Positions 34,424 to 43,543 of a stretch of DNA of 64,000 nt are shown here, piece by piece. The DNA comes from Solibacillus silvestris. Its GTDB lineage: Bacteria > Bacillota > Bacilli > Bacillales_A > Planococcaceae. Every line of letters begins with the position of its first letter. The first letter of the stretch is position 1. Below the pieces are notes generated by a model that searched no databases, was not told where the DNA came from, and saw only the letters and a list, made by a program, of their open reading frames with translations. The stretch covers positions 1,090,001 through 1,154,000 of the forward strand of contig CP014609.1 in NCBI GenBank assembly GCA_001586195.1, written 5' to 3'. A program made the translations under genes and the position numbers.

Positions 34424-35440
34424 ATGGATACGCTATTAATCATTACCGTACTCGTTGTCATCTTTGCGCTGGCATTCGACTTTATTAACGGTTTCCATGA
34501 TACAGCGAATGCAATCGCCACATCTGTATCGACACGTGCATTAAAACCTCGTGTAGCTGTTCTGTTAGCGGCAGTGATGAACTTCGTAGGTGCGATGACG
34601 TTCGTAGGTGTAGCAAAAGCTGTAGCATCTGGAATTGTGGACCCGTTCTCTTTAAACGCATTTGAAGGGGATACAACAGGGTCTGTAGTAATATTGGCAG
34701 CATTATGTTCTGCCATCACATGGAACTTATTAACTTGGTATTTCGGTATTCCATCAAGTTCTTCCCATACACTGATCGGCTCAATTGCTGGTGCAGCAGT
34801 TGCCTCTGCAGGTATGAATATTTTAAACTATGAAGGCTTCTTTAAAATTTTACAGGCGTTAATTATTTCGCCGATTTTAGCATTGACTCTTGGTTTTATC
34901 GTCATGAAACTATTCAAATTTATTTTCCACCGTTCACCATTATATGGGACAACGAAAGCATTCCGATTAACGCAAATCGGTACGGCGGCATTACAATCGT
35001 TTACACATGGTACGAACGATGCTCAAAAAGCGATGGGTATTATTACTATGGCTTTAATCGCTGCAAACTGGCAATCGACTGATGAAGTTCAGGATTGGGT
35101 ACGTTTTGCCTGTGCACTGGCGATGGGTCTAGGAACGTCAGTAGGCGGATATAAAATCATTAAAACAGTCGGCGGTAAAATTATGAAAATCCGTCCGGTT
35201 AACGGGGTAGCGGCTGACTTAACTTCTGCATCAATTATTTTTGGTGCTACAGTCATCGCATTACCAGTTTCGACAACACATGTAATTTCTTCTGCAATTA
35301 TGGGTGTTGGTGCAGCTCAACGTGTGAAAGGTGTTAAATGGGGAATGGCGCGTAAAATTGTAATCACGTGGTTTATCACATTGCCAATTTCCGCATTAAT
35401 GGCCGCATTATTCTACTTCTTAATTAGCCTGATTTTCTAA
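34424..35440 (+). CDS. pit: Low-affinity inorganic phosphate permease, PiT family
   Basis: Membrane permease of 338 residues taking up phosphate (or metal-phosphate) with a cation. The two inverted PiT signature repeats are visible: FDFINGFHDTANAIATSVSTRAL near the N-terminus and FTHGTNDAQKAMGI in the second half, each starting a five-helix bundle. ATG 34424 has AAAGGAG upstream. Operon partner of the DUF47 protein. A strong terminator and repeat array C follow. Confidence 0.93.
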   Translation: MDTLLIITVLVVIFALAFDFINGFHDTANAIATSVSTRALKPRVAVLLAAVMNFVGAMTFVGVAKAVASGIVDPFSLNAFEGDTTGSVVILAALCSAITWNLLTWYFGIPSSSSHTLIGSIAGAAVASAGMNILNYEGFFKILQALIISPILALTLGFIVMKLFKFIFHRSPLYGTTKAFRLTQIGTAALQSFTHGTNDAQKAMGIITMALIAANWQSTDEVQDWVRFACALAMGLGTSVGGYKIIKTVGGKIMKIRPVNGVAADLTSASIIFGATVIALPVSTTHVISSAIMGVGAAQRVKGVKWGMARKIVITWFITLPISALMAALFYFLISLIF

Positions 35441-35444
35441 TTTT

Positions 35445-35484
35445 AAAACGGCGCTCAATGATCGAAATTGAGTAGCCGTTTTTT
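35445..35484 (+). terminator. Terminator after pit
   Basis: AAAACGGC...CTCAAT pairs with ATTGAG...GCCGTTTT, followed by TTTTG (35445-35484). Confidence 0.85.
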
Positions 35485-35506
35485 GCTGTTTTGGTGAGGT
35501 GGCATT

Positions 35507-35660
35507 TTCTAATAAACTTGCAGGATGTGCTAATATAACAAGGAGTTTCTAATAAAAGGAACGTTTGTTCTAATATGAGCAATTGATCTTCTAATAAACG
35601 ATATGAAAGTTCTAAAATAGTATCCAACACTTCTAATATCATTCACAAAAGTTCTAATAT
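35507..35660. repeat. Phased TTCTAATA array C, 8 units
   Basis: Motifs begin at 35507, 35528, 35547, 35568, 35589, 35610, 35631 and 35652: steps 21, 19, 21, 21, 21, 21, 21. Seven of eight begin TTCTAA, one TGCTAA; seven of eight continue TA, giving TTCTAATA followed by A or T. The rest of each unit is unrelated. It lies between the pit terminator and the convergent serine protease gene. Confidence 0.88.
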
Positions 35661-35717
35661 ACTGAACTGCCCCACGATGGTTCCGAAACCTTTAAGCTGA
35701 GTGATCGATTTTCCTTA

Positions 35718-36533
35718 TCACTTCAGATAAGTGTGAAACAGCTCATGCACATTTTCAATCGGGATAAACAATCCGACTTTCCCGTGACCTTCACGAGTAC
35801 CTGTTGCAAACACAATGCCGATTACATGTCCGTTTTCATTGATGACCGGGCTACCGCTGTTTCCGCGATAAACAGGAGCATCCATCATAATGATGTCGGG
35901 CTGGATGTCAGCAGCAGTCGTATAGCCAATAACCGTTCCTTTATTTGCAATCCCGCTAAATGCAAGCGGATTGCCGATAAAATAGACAGGCTCATTTTTA
36001 CGGAATTCGCTCGATGGGGAAAGTGACAGAAATGGCAAGTTTTCCGCATCCACTTTCAACAGTGCTAGATCATATTCTTCATATGATTCAACTATTTCAG
36101 CTTTATAGAGTGAGTCATCAGGAAAGACAACGGTAATCGTCAATGCATCCTCAATGACATGATCATTAGTAATTATGTAGCCATTATCCGATACCGCAAA
36201 TCCTGTTCCTTTTCCGGAGTCGGTATCAATTGTGACAACAGATTGTTTATATGTTTGGATATTTTCCTGATTTGATAATTGTGCCGATACTTTTAAAAAT
36301 TCGATGGCAGGAATGGAATACACATTGAAAATCACAGCAAACGTGCTAAAAGCTAATGTTAATGCCATCAGCCATACTACAATCCGAACAAATGGTTTTT
36401 GCTTTTTTGGTTTTTTCGGCTGTGGGTTTAACCGTTCCTCTCGTGCTTTTGCAAGCGCCTTTTCCTGTTCTTCCAAAACAAGTTCCAAAAATTCTTCTTC
36501 TGCCAGTTCCTCGGTATGTTTTTTTTCTGTCAT
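35718..36533 (-). CDS. Membrane-anchored trypsin-like serine protease (HtrA-like, no PDZ)
   Basis: A 271-residue protease with a charged cytoplasmic N-terminus (residues 1-50), one membrane helix (about 51-71) and an extracellular chymotrypsin-fold domain. The triad is His125 (TNDHVIED), Asp155 (YDLALL) and Ser226 (RGNSGSP). Unlike DegP/HtrA it ends directly after the protease domain, so there is no PDZ domain. ATG 36533 has GGAGGG 6 nt upstream. Likely role: cell-surface protein quality control or signalling cleavage. Confidence 0.87.
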   Translation of the reverse strand: MTEKKHTEELAEEEFLELVLEEQEKALAKAREERLNPQPKKPKKQKPFVRIVVWLMALTLAFSTFAVIFNVYSIPAIEFLKVSAQLSNQENIQTYKQSVVTIDTDSGKGTGFAVSDNGYIITNDHVIEDALTITVVFPDDSLYKAEIVESYEEYDLALLKVDAENLPFLSLSPSSEFRKNEPVYFIGNPLAFSGIANKGTVIGYTTAADIQPDIIMMDAPVYRGNSGSPVINENGHVIGIVFATGTREGHGKVGLFIPIENVHELFHTYLK

Positions 36534-36922
36534 TGTGTTCCCTCCGTTATGTATAAGTGTAACAAATGTACGCGGAAATGGAGACAAAAAGTGCTGTTCA
36601 AAATTTTTTTTGGAAAGTTTGTGAAGTGTTTCATATTACTAAATTGAAAATACTTCGTGCAATTCATCACATACTTCACCTTGATAAAGCGCGGTTTTGA
36701 AAATGACAGCCCTTACATTTATTATTCTAGAATAATTGATTGTGTTTAAAATCACAAGTTAAATAAGCGTTTGCTAATTGCTATAAACGTTGTTATATCA
36801 ATGTTTATAGAGTGTTTTAAGAGCTTATTATAAATTTCAAAAGCTATTGTTGACAAAATAAAAGGTAGAGGTTAACATTCGTAATTACAAAGGACTTCAA
36901 AAATTAGAAGGGGATGGTAATT
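36534..36922. promoter_or_regulatory. Divergent regulatory region of the protease and malic enzyme genes
   Basis: 389 nt. The malic enzyme promoter is TTGACA (36850-36855), 17-nt spacer, TAACAT (36873-36878). Two inverted repeats precede it: the 16-bp perfect palindrome ATTATTCTAGAATAAT (36721-36736) and CTATAAACGTTG (36781-36792) facing CAATGTTTATAG (36799-36810) with one G-T wobble. They are operator or hairpin candidates; the binding proteins are unknown. Confidence 0.5.
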
Positions 36923-38137
36923 ATGGATTTAATGAAAAAGTCGCTTGAAATGCACGAACATTTTGGAGGGAAAATGGAAATTCGTGCAAAAGTTCCGGTT
37001 CAGGATAAATATGATTTGAGTTTAGCTTATTCACCGGGTGTCGCCGCCCCTTGTCTTGCAATTGAGCAGAATCCTTCAACGGTGTATGACTATACGATGA
37101 AAGGAAATTTAGTAGCGGTTATTACAGACGGAACCGCGGTTTTAGGATTAGGGGATATTGGACCGGAAGCTGCCTTACCGGTAATGGAAGGGAAGGCGTT
37201 ATTATTAAAGCGCTTTGCAAATGTTGATGCGGTGCCGGTATGCTTAAATACTAAAAACGTAGACGAGATTGTCAATATTGTAAAAGCGATTTCACCGACA
37301 TATGGTGCGATCAACTTGGAGGATATTTCAGCACCACGCTGTTTTGAAATTGAAGACCGACTGCGTGCTGAATGTTCAATTCCTGTATTTCATGATGACC
37401 AGCACGGAACAGCAATTGTCGTAGGGGCAGGTTTAATTAATGCGGTGAAACTTGTGAAAAAAGACGTCGCGAAATTAAAGGTTGTCATAAACGGAGCTGG
37501 AGCTGCAGGTATTGCGATTCTCCGTATCCTAATTCAGATGGGTTATACAAATGTCGTAATGTGTGACACGAAGGGCATTATTTATGAAGGCCGTCCTGAA
37601 GGTATGAATCCGGTGAAAGAACAGGTCGCTAATTTATCGAATCCGGATCAATTACGCGGCACTTTAGATGATGCATTAATAGGGGCAGATGTTTTTATCG
37701 GGGTTTCGGCAGCAAATATTTTAACGGAAAATCATATTAAATCGATGGCTATAGATCCAATTGTCTTTGCATTGGCAAATCCGGATCCTGAAATAACGCC
37801 GGAAAATGCGAAAAAGTGGGGCGTGAAAATTATCGGTACCGGCCGTTCTGACCATGCTAACCAAGTGAATAATATGTTAGCTTTCCCTGGTATTTTCCGT
37901 GGTGCATTGGATGTAAGAGCAACGGATATAAATGAATCGATGAAGCTGGCGGCAGTTGAGGCTATTGCTTCGCTTGTAACGGACGAAGAGCTGAATGAAG
38001 ATTTCATTATCCCAAGTTCGATGGACGAACGGGTTGCAGGAGTAGTTGCGAAAGCGGTTGGATCAGCTGCAATCGAATCAGGGGTATCTGAATTGTTCCA
38101 GCAAGAGGATTTTATCAACACTTCGGTAGCCATCTAA
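36923..38137 (+). CDS. NAD(P)-dependent malic enzyme (YtsJ-like)
   Basis: Oxidatively decarboxylates malate to pyruvate. The 404-residue protein is the short bacterial type: SLAYSPGVAAPC, DYTMKGNLVAVITDGTAVLGLGDIGPEAALPVMEGK, NLEDISAPRCFEIE, FHDDQHGTA and the nucleotide-binding INGAGAAGIAI. It resembles B. subtilis YtsJ. ATG 36923 is preferred because AGAAGGGG ends 9 nt upstream; ATG 36914 abuts the site. Monocistronic with its own promoter. Links malate to pyruvate and reduced cofactor supply. Confidence 0.92.
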   Translation: MDLMKKSLEMHEHFGGKMEIRAKVPVQDKYDLSLAYSPGVAAPCLAIEQNPSTVYDYTMKGNLVAVITDGTAVLGLGDIGPEAALPVMEGKALLLKRFANVDAVPVCLNTKNVDEIVNIVKAISPTYGAINLEDISAPRCFEIEDRLRAECSIPVFHDDQHGTAIVVGAGLINAVKLVKKDVAKLKVVINGAGAAGIAILRILIQMGYTNVVMCDTKGIIYEGRPEGMNPVKEQVANLSNPDQLRGTLDDALIGADVFIGVSAANILTENHIKSMAIDPIVFALANPDPEITPENAKKWGVKIIGTGRSDHANQVNNMLAFPGIFRGALDVRATDINESMKLAAVEAIASLVTDEELNEDFIIPSSMDERVAGVVAKAVGSAAIESGVSELFQQEDFINTSVAI

Positions 38138-38198
38138 AAAGGATGTGCTTGAAAGTAAATTCAGCACACCCTGCAATCTAATATAGTGAGGACGAACA

Positions 38199-38232
38199 AT
38201 CAGTGGGATGTAGATAATCTCCACTGATTGTA
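38199..38232. repeat. Inverted repeat between malic enzyme and pepF genes
   Basis: CAATCAGTGG (38199-38208) and CCACTGATTG (38223-38232) form a perfect 10-bp stem with a 14-nt loop in the convergent gap. No T run follows on either strand, so it is not a standard intrinsic terminator; it may be a 3' protective hairpin. Confidence 0.5.
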
Positions 38233-38240
38233 GGATCACG

Positions 38241-40046
38241 CTAAACTGTTTGAAGCTCAGAAGTCAGTTGCTCCAATTGCGTAATTAAATCACCGATAAA
38301 TGCGATTGTGTCACGTAATGGCTGTTCAGTCGTAATATCGACACCGGCCATTTGTGCAAGTTCAACAGGTGTTTTCGTGCCGCCTGCTTTTAATACATCG
38401 ATCCACTGTTCAACAGCTGCTTCGTCACCGTTTAAAATCCGTTGTGAAACTTGAGTTGAAATAGTTAAACCTGCAGAGTACGTATATGGATATAAGCCCA
38501 TATAGTAATGTGGCTGACGCATCCATGTCAATTCTGCGCCTTCAGTTACTTCAACTGTATCTCCCCAGAACTGCTCAAGCACCTCACGTTTTAATTCATT
38601 TAGTTTAGGTGCATTGACGCTTCCTCCAGCATCGATAATTTCATATACTTTGCGTTGGTAAGCTGCTTCAAGTAAATGTGTCACGAAATTATGGTAGTAC
38701 GTACGGCTAATAATTGTTGAAATGACCCAACGTTTAAAGCGCGCATCAGTTGAATTTTTTAATAGGTGGTTTGCCATAAGCATTTCATTCATTGTTGATG
38801 GAGCTTCAATGAAATAAAGTGATGGTCTTGCATTAAAAATGTTTTGCTCTTCATTTGCCAAATAGAAATGACCGGCATGACCAAGTTCATGGGCTAAAAC
38901 GAATACTTCATTCATTCGGCTTGTCCAAGAAATCAATACATACGGGTGTACACCATATGGGCTTGAACAGAATGCACCAGTTGATTTTCCGGCATTTTGT
39001 GCAAAATCGATCCAACGCTCATCAAAAGAACGATCGATCATATTCGTATAATGCTCGCCCATAATAGATAACCCGTCTTTCATATATTGACGAGATTCTT
39101 CCACCGTAATTTTCGGCTCATATGATGGGTCCAATGAAATTTTAAGATCCGCAAATGTCATTTTATCCAACTGATGTGTTTTTTGCAGAAGTTTCGCATA
39201 GCGACGCATATGTGGTGCCAGCTCATTCATAATTAAATCGATTTGACGGTTATACATCGAGCGGTCCACTTGCTGTGACTGTAATAATGAATCAAAAATA
39301 TTGTCGTAGCCACGAAGGTCTGCATCCGTTTTTTCAATCGTCAAGTGTGAATTATATGTTTTGGCAGTCGTATGCTGATAGTCACGCAGTTTTTTTGAAA
39401 AGGCTTCAAATGCAGCGCGACGCTTATCCGTGTCTGTTTCAAGCTCCCAATCGCCTTCAAACAAGTTGTAGCTAAGCGGGAATGATTCACCATCTACTTC
39501 AAAATTCGGGAACTGCATATCGACTAATTTTGTTGTATTGTAAAGCTCATATGGCGCGTCAAATGTTGCACCGAATGCCGCTAGAGCTTTCTCCGCTTCA
39601 GGATGTAACTGATGCGGCTTTTGTACTAATAATTTATTAATAAAGTTAGCGTATTCCGGTTTTGTATTTTGTGCTTCTTTTAAAACGGCTTCGTCCAAGG
39701 CTAGCAAATCACTTTTTACAAATGATAGCTTGGTTGCAAGTTTTGCAGCGAAAGAACCGAAGCTAGCAGCACGCATCTGATTTTCGGTGCTCGTCTGATC
39801 AACACTATGTGAAAGACTCGCATATGTCCCAATGACCACCATCTTCTCCTGAATTTTTTCCGTTGCCTCAATTGCCTTAATCGCACCTTGTACATTTGTA
39901 ATTGTCCCTGCGAGTTCAGCCGCAGTTTCCTCTACAAGTTGCCCTAACTCTTCGATTGCCGCTGTGTAGGCCTGTTCTGTAGCAAATAAATCTTCCAAAT
40001 TCCAAGTTTCTTCAACCGGTACATCACTACGTTTCAACATTGACAT
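38241..40046 (-). CDS. pepF: Oligoendopeptidase F
   Basis: Cytoplasmic M3-family zinc metallopeptidase of 601 residues that cuts short peptides. The HExxH motif is HELGH (about residue 385, in VLAHELGHAGHFYLA) with the third ligand Glu in EAPSTMNEML downstream. N-terminal RSDVPVEETWNLEDLFA is typical. ATG 40046 has AGGAGGCT upstream. Monocistronic. Confidence 0.94.
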   Translation of the reverse strand: MSMLKRSDVPVEETWNLEDLFATEQAYTAAIEELGQLVEETAAELAGTITNVQGAIKAIEATEKIQEKMVVIGTYASLSHSVDQTSTENQMRAASFGSFAAKLATKLSFVKSDLLALDEAVLKEAQNTKPEYANFINKLLVQKPHQLHPEAEKALAAFGATFDAPYELYNTTKLVDMQFPNFEVDGESFPLSYNLFEGDWELETDTDKRRAAFEAFSKKLRDYQHTTAKTYNSHLTIEKTDADLRGYDNIFDSLLQSQQVDRSMYNRQIDLIMNELAPHMRRYAKLLQKTHQLDKMTFADLKISLDPSYEPKITVEESRQYMKDGLSIMGEHYTNMIDRSFDERWIDFAQNAGKSTGAFCSSPYGVHPYVLISWTSRMNEVFVLAHELGHAGHFYLANEEQNIFNARPSLYFIEAPSTMNEMLMANHLLKNSTDARFKRWVISTIISRTYYHNFVTHLLEAAYQRKVYEIIDAGGSVNAPKLNELKREVLEQFWGDTVEVTEGAELTWMRQPHYYMGLYPYTYSAGLTISTQVSQRILNGDEAAVEQWIDVLKAGGTKTPVELAQMAGVDITTEQPLRDTIAFIGDLITQLEQLTSELQTV

Positions 40047-40195
40047 AAGTAGCCTCCTAATATTACGATATTCGAAATAAATAATACCATATTTCTGAAT
40101 ATTTAGGAAGTAGCGAAAATTTGATTAAGAAATATTTTTTATATTATTTAAGGCATATAGTAAAATAGAGGAAAGATGGAAATAGGGGAAAGAGT

Positions 40196-41062
40196 GTGAC
40201 GATGATGCATGAAATAAAGGATTGTAGTTTAATACTTGAAGGCGGTACATTTCGAACAGTTTTCACAGCAGGAGTTTTAGATGCTCTAATGGAGGAACAA
40301 ATAAAGATGCCGTATATTGCAGCGATTTCAGCGGGTGCCATTAACGCGGTGTCCTATATGTCAAATCAGCCTGAACGGACAATGCGTGTGTTAACGACGT
40401 ATCGCAATGATCCACGCTATATGGGAGCGCGAAATTTCTTAAAAGAAAAAAGTCTTTTTGGATTGGATTTTGCCTATAATATTGTGCCGAATCAGCTTGA
40501 TTTATTTGATTGGGATGCTTATTACAACTACCCGGGTGAGGTGGAGTTCGGATTAACGAATGCATATACCGGAAAGGTAGAGTATAAAAGTGCGCATAGT
40601 ATGACAAAAACATGTGATATACTTCAGGCAACATGTGCGATTCCAATACTTTTTCCCGAGATTAAAATTGACAATGTTCCGTATTATGATGGGGGACTAT
40701 CCGATTCGATTCCAATTAAACGTGCCATCGAAAAAGGATATAACAAGCATTTGCTAATTTTGACGAGGGAACCCGGCTATATAAAAAGTGCCTCGAAAAC
40801 GAATCAGTGGGCAACGAAGCTTTTCCAAAAACGTTACCCAAGACTCGCGGCTGCAATGAGACATCGTGCGGATATGTATAATGAAACAATGCAATATATC
40901 GCTCAAAAAGAGACGGATCAGGAAGCATTCATTTTTAAGCCGGACCGCCCAATCAAAAGCTTTGAAAGCAAAGTCGATCAAATGAAAGCCAATTATGCGG
41001 TCGGCTATGAACAGGCACAAAAACAAATGCCTGAATTAAAGATGTTTTTGGGGATTGGATAA
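40196..41062 (+). CDS. Patatin-like phospholipase
   Basis: A 288-residue lipid acyl hydrolase of the bacterial patatin family (YjjU-like). The Ser-Asp dyad is Ser45 in AISAGAIN and the Asp of YYDGGLSDSIP; the oxyanion loop is LEGGTFR near residues 14-20. There is no signal peptide. GTG 40196 has AGGGGAA upstream, with ATG codons two and three codons later as alternatives. Substrate unknown. Confidence 0.87.
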   Translation: MTMMHEIKDCSLILEGGTFRTVFTAGVLDALMEEQIKMPYIAAISAGAINAVSYMSNQPERTMRVLTTYRNDPRYMGARNFLKEKSLFGLDFAYNIVPNQLDLFDWDAYYNYPGEVEFGLTNAYTGKVEYKSAHSMTKTCDILQATCAIPILFPEIKIDNVPYYDGGLSDSIPIKRAIEKGYNKHLLILTREPGYIKSASKTNQWATKLFQKRYPRLAAAMRHRADMYNETMQYIAQKETDQEAFIFKPDRPIKSFESKVDQMKANYAVGYEQAQKQMPELKMFLGIG

Positions 41063-41167
41063 GGTAGAAATAAGAATACTAGCATAGTTTAATATAGAAT
41101 ATACTTGCAATAGCGAGGGTAATTATATTAAAATAAAGCTAAGAACATTAAATTAAATAATAAGTGC

Positions 41168-41216
41168 AAGACAAGGTGGAGCCATAGTCAACTATGGCAC
41201 CGCCTTGTCTTTTTTG
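41168..41216 (+). terminator. Strong terminator ending just before the antiporter RBS
   Basis: A long hairpin: AAGACAAGG...GCCATAGT folds onto ACTATGGC...CCTTGTCTT, followed by TTTTTT. Only about 7 nt separate the T run from the GAAAGGGG ribosome site of the next gene, leaving no room for a promoter in between, so it may be a leader attenuator. Confidence 0.8.
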
Positions 41217-41234
41217 CATTGAAAGGGGAAATTT

Positions 41235-42374
41235 ATGTTTATTTTACAAATTGCGTTAGTTTTATTTGCTACGAAGCTCGCTGGAAATCTTGCTGCAAGA
41301 ATTGGGCAACCATCTGTACTGGGGAAAATAATTGTTGGTATTATTCTCGGTCCAGCCCTTCTTGGTTGGGTTCATGATACTGAACTGTTGACCGTATTTA
41401 GTCAAATAGGTGTTTTACTTTTAATGTTTTTAGCTGGTCTTGAAACGGATCTTCAGGAAATGAATAGAAACAAAAAAGCAGCGATTTATGTTGCTTTAGG
41501 TGGTATTATCCTGCCGATTATTTTAGGTTATGCAGGTTCACAGTATTACGGAATGTCTGTAGGAGAATCCATTTTTATTGGTTTATTACTTTCTGCTACA
41601 TCTGTCAGTATTTCGGTACAGGCATTAAGAGAGCTTGGCTGGCTGAATAGTAAAGAAGGGTCAACATTACTCGGTGCGGCCGTATTGGATGATATTGTAG
41701 TCGTTATTTTAATCGCAATTGCGATGAGTTTCTTTGCCGGTTCTGATACAAATATCGGTGTATTGATCGGTAAGAAAGTATTATTCTTCGCCATCTTGAT
41801 TGTGCTTGCAAAATGGTTTATCCCACACTTCATTAGAATATTTAAGAAATTTAAAGTTACAGAATCGATATTAAGCGCTGGCCTGATTATTTGTTTTGGC
41901 TTGTCATATTTTGCGGAATTCCTAGGTATAGCAGGTATTATTGGTGCTTTCTTTGCGGGGATTGCGATTGCACAAACAGAATTTAAAAATGAAATTGAGC
42001 ATAAGGTTGAGCCGATTGCATACGGGATTTTTGTTCCATTCTTCTTTGTCAGTATCGGGTTAGCCGTTTCATTCGATGGAATTGGCGATCAAATCGGGTT
42101 TATCGTCGTGTTTTCCATTATAGCAGTCGTATCGAAATTTATCGGCTCTGGATTAGGTGCAAAATTAGCCGGATTCAATACGAAATCATCGATGGGTGTT
42201 GGTGCTGGAATGGTTTCGCGAGGCGAAGTTGCACTAATATTGGCTGCAATGGGACTTGAAGGTGGCTTGCTGCCGGCTAATTACTATACATCCATTATAA
42301 TTGTAATTATCGTAACAACAATTGTGACACCACCTCTTTTAAAGGCAATTTTCGGGAAGCGAATTGCAGTTTAG
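41235..42374 (+). CDS. CPA2-family cation/proton antiporter
   Basis: Integral membrane protein of 379 residues with about 12 helices, in the KefB/NapA-type CPA2 family. Signature sections include RIGQPSVLGKIIVGIILGPALLG, LLMFLAGLETDL and the ion-site region LGAAVLDDIVVVILIA with two adjacent Asp residues, typical of electrogenic exchangers. There is no C-terminal TrkA-N domain. ATG 41235. It sits right behind a strong terminator, so it is probably expressed through read-through or a regulated leader. Ion specificity (Na+ or K+) cannot be told. Confidence 0.88.
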   Translation: MFILQIALVLFATKLAGNLAARIGQPSVLGKIIVGIILGPALLGWVHDTELLTVFSQIGVLLLMFLAGLETDLQEMNRNKKAAIYVALGGIILPIILGYAGSQYYGMSVGESIFIGLLLSATSVSISVQALRELGWLNSKEGSTLLGAAVLDDIVVVILIAIAMSFFAGSDTNIGVLIGKKVLFFAILIVLAKWFIPHFIRIFKKFKVTESILSAGLIICFGLSYFAEFLGIAGIIGAFFAGIAIAQTEFKNEIEHKVEPIAYGIFVPFFFVSIGLAVSFDGIGDQIGFIVVFSIIAVVSKFIGSGLGAKLAGFNTKSSMGVGAGMVSRGEVALILAAMGLEGGLLPANYYTSIIIVIIVTTIVTPPLLKAIFGKRIAV

Positions 42375-42406
42375 TTTGTAGCATGCTGAAAACTTAGGAA
42401 AAAATG

Positions 42407-42446
42407 AAAAGCAGCAATTTTCTTTTGAGAAAATTGCTGCTTTTCT
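42407..42446. terminator. Bidirectional terminator after the CPA2 antiporter
   Basis: Perfect 17-bp stem from 42407-42423 (AAAAGCAGCAATTTTCT) to 42428-42444, with T tracts in both directions. Confidence 0.88.
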
Positions 42447-42504
42447 GCTCTGGGGAGCTTTATTCACTGGATTCTAGTTCTGTCTCAACCGATTCCTTAA
42501 TATA

Positions 42505-43218
42505 TTATGCTTTCCTGACTTTAATCAGATGATAAAGAGACATTAATAAGGAAATAAACGCTACAAAGACGGTTGCACCAATGACAGCAGCAGCTACAAT
42601 CTGTACTGCTTTTAAGTCCGATTGTAACAATGCAAAAATCGCAATTAATACTGCGATAGCAGGGATCAACTTCGTAGCTATAACGAAACCGTTTTTGTTT
42701 TCTGTTTTCCATTGATTCCCGAATGCAGTCAGTGCAGTCCAGAGTAAAGGGATCGTAATTACGGTAAATAGAAGAGCTAATATAAAGGAAATTGTGTGAA
42801 TGATGCCAAACGCTTGTTGTGTAATCATCCAAGAAATGATTGTACTCGGAACAAGTATCAACGAAGCAAGTTGTAATGGCTTTACTTGGTTTTTATACTT
42901 CTCAATCGTTGTATCACGGTCCGTGTAAATCGGCTTCGTGTTGGGAGCAGCACGAAATAAATGGATATCACCTGCAGAATCCACAAGTGACCAGCCTGCA
43001 TCTTTAAAAAGTTCAAAGTATTCTTCATCCGTATTTTCCAGTGTTCGATAATCTATACTGTATACATAATCAGCACATTCACCTTTTTCAAGTGTGTAAC
43101 CTAAAAATGAAAAACTTCGGACATGCCAACCTTCAAGCGAAAGTTTATGCAATTTTTCCAAATCCTTTTGCTCAGAAAATGCTAATCCACCAGACATCAT
43201 ATACTTCGTTTTTGTCAT
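42505..43218 (-). CDS. DUF2812 membrane protein
   Basis: A 237-residue protein with an N-terminal DUF2812 domain (about 1-110: KLHKLSLEGWHVRSFSFLGYTLEKGE...YFELFKDAGWSLVDSAGDIHLFRA) and four C-terminal membrane helices (about 117-235). DUF2812 genes are nearly always paired with PadR regulators, as here: its ATG overlaps the padR stop by 4 nt. Function unknown, thought to be controlled by and possibly to antagonise the PadR partner. Confidence 0.85.
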   Translation of the reverse strand: MTKTKYMMSGGLAFSEQKDLEKLHKLSLEGWHVRSFSFLGYTLEKGECADYVYSIDYRTLENTDEEYFELFKDAGWSLVDSAGDIHLFRAAPNTKPIYTDRDTTIEKYKNQVKPLQLASLILVPSTIISWMITQQAFGIIHTISFILALLFTVITIPLLWTALTAFGNQWKTENKNGFVIATKLIPAIAVLIAIFALLQSDLKAVQIVAAAVIGATVFVAFISLLMSLYHLIKVRKA

Positions 43219-43529
43219 ACTTCATCCTCCATTCTTCTTTCAGCTAACTGAATCATCAGCTTTCTAATTGTTAACTCCTCTTTTAAAACGGTTTTGCCTT
43301 TTTGCGTCAGTAAATACACTTTACGCCTTGAATCCGTATCGTCGTATAAATAAATCCAATCATTTTGTAAAAGTTTTTTTATAATCGTGTACATTGAAGC
43401 TGGACCGATTGAAATATTCCCTTTTGATGTTTCTTCAATTAAATTCATAATCGCGTATCCGTGTTGGGGCGTTGTTAATGCGGCCATAATATGAAACATT
43501 GAATCGGTCAATTGTTCATTGTTTTTCAC
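43215..43529 (-). CDS. PadR-family transcriptional regulator
   Basis: A 104-residue winged-helix repressor: residues 8-85 form the PadR domain (MFHIMAALTTPQHGYAIMNLIEETSKGNISIGPASMYTIIKKLLQNDWI then RRKVYLLTQKGKTVL). GTG 43529 with GGGAGGTGA 6 nt upstream is chosen; the frame opens further upstream through the operator. It is translationally coupled to the DUF2812 gene and probably represses both via the adjacent inverted operators. Confidence 0.88.
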   Translation of the reverse strand: MKNNEQLTDSMFHIMAALTTPQHGYAIMNLIEETSKGNISIGPASMYTIIKKLLQNDWIYLYDDTDSRRKVYLLTQKGKTVLKEELTIRKLMIQLAERRMEDEV

Positions 43530-43543
43530 TATGTCACCTCCCG

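Noticed and set aside
36620-36635. Fnr/CRP-like site TGTGA-N6-TCATA
   Set aside because: One mismatch in a short motif in AT-rich DNA, with no supporting anaerobic gene context.
38199-38232. Inverted repeat taken as terminator
   Set aside because: No T run on either strand after the stem; kept only as an inverted repeat.
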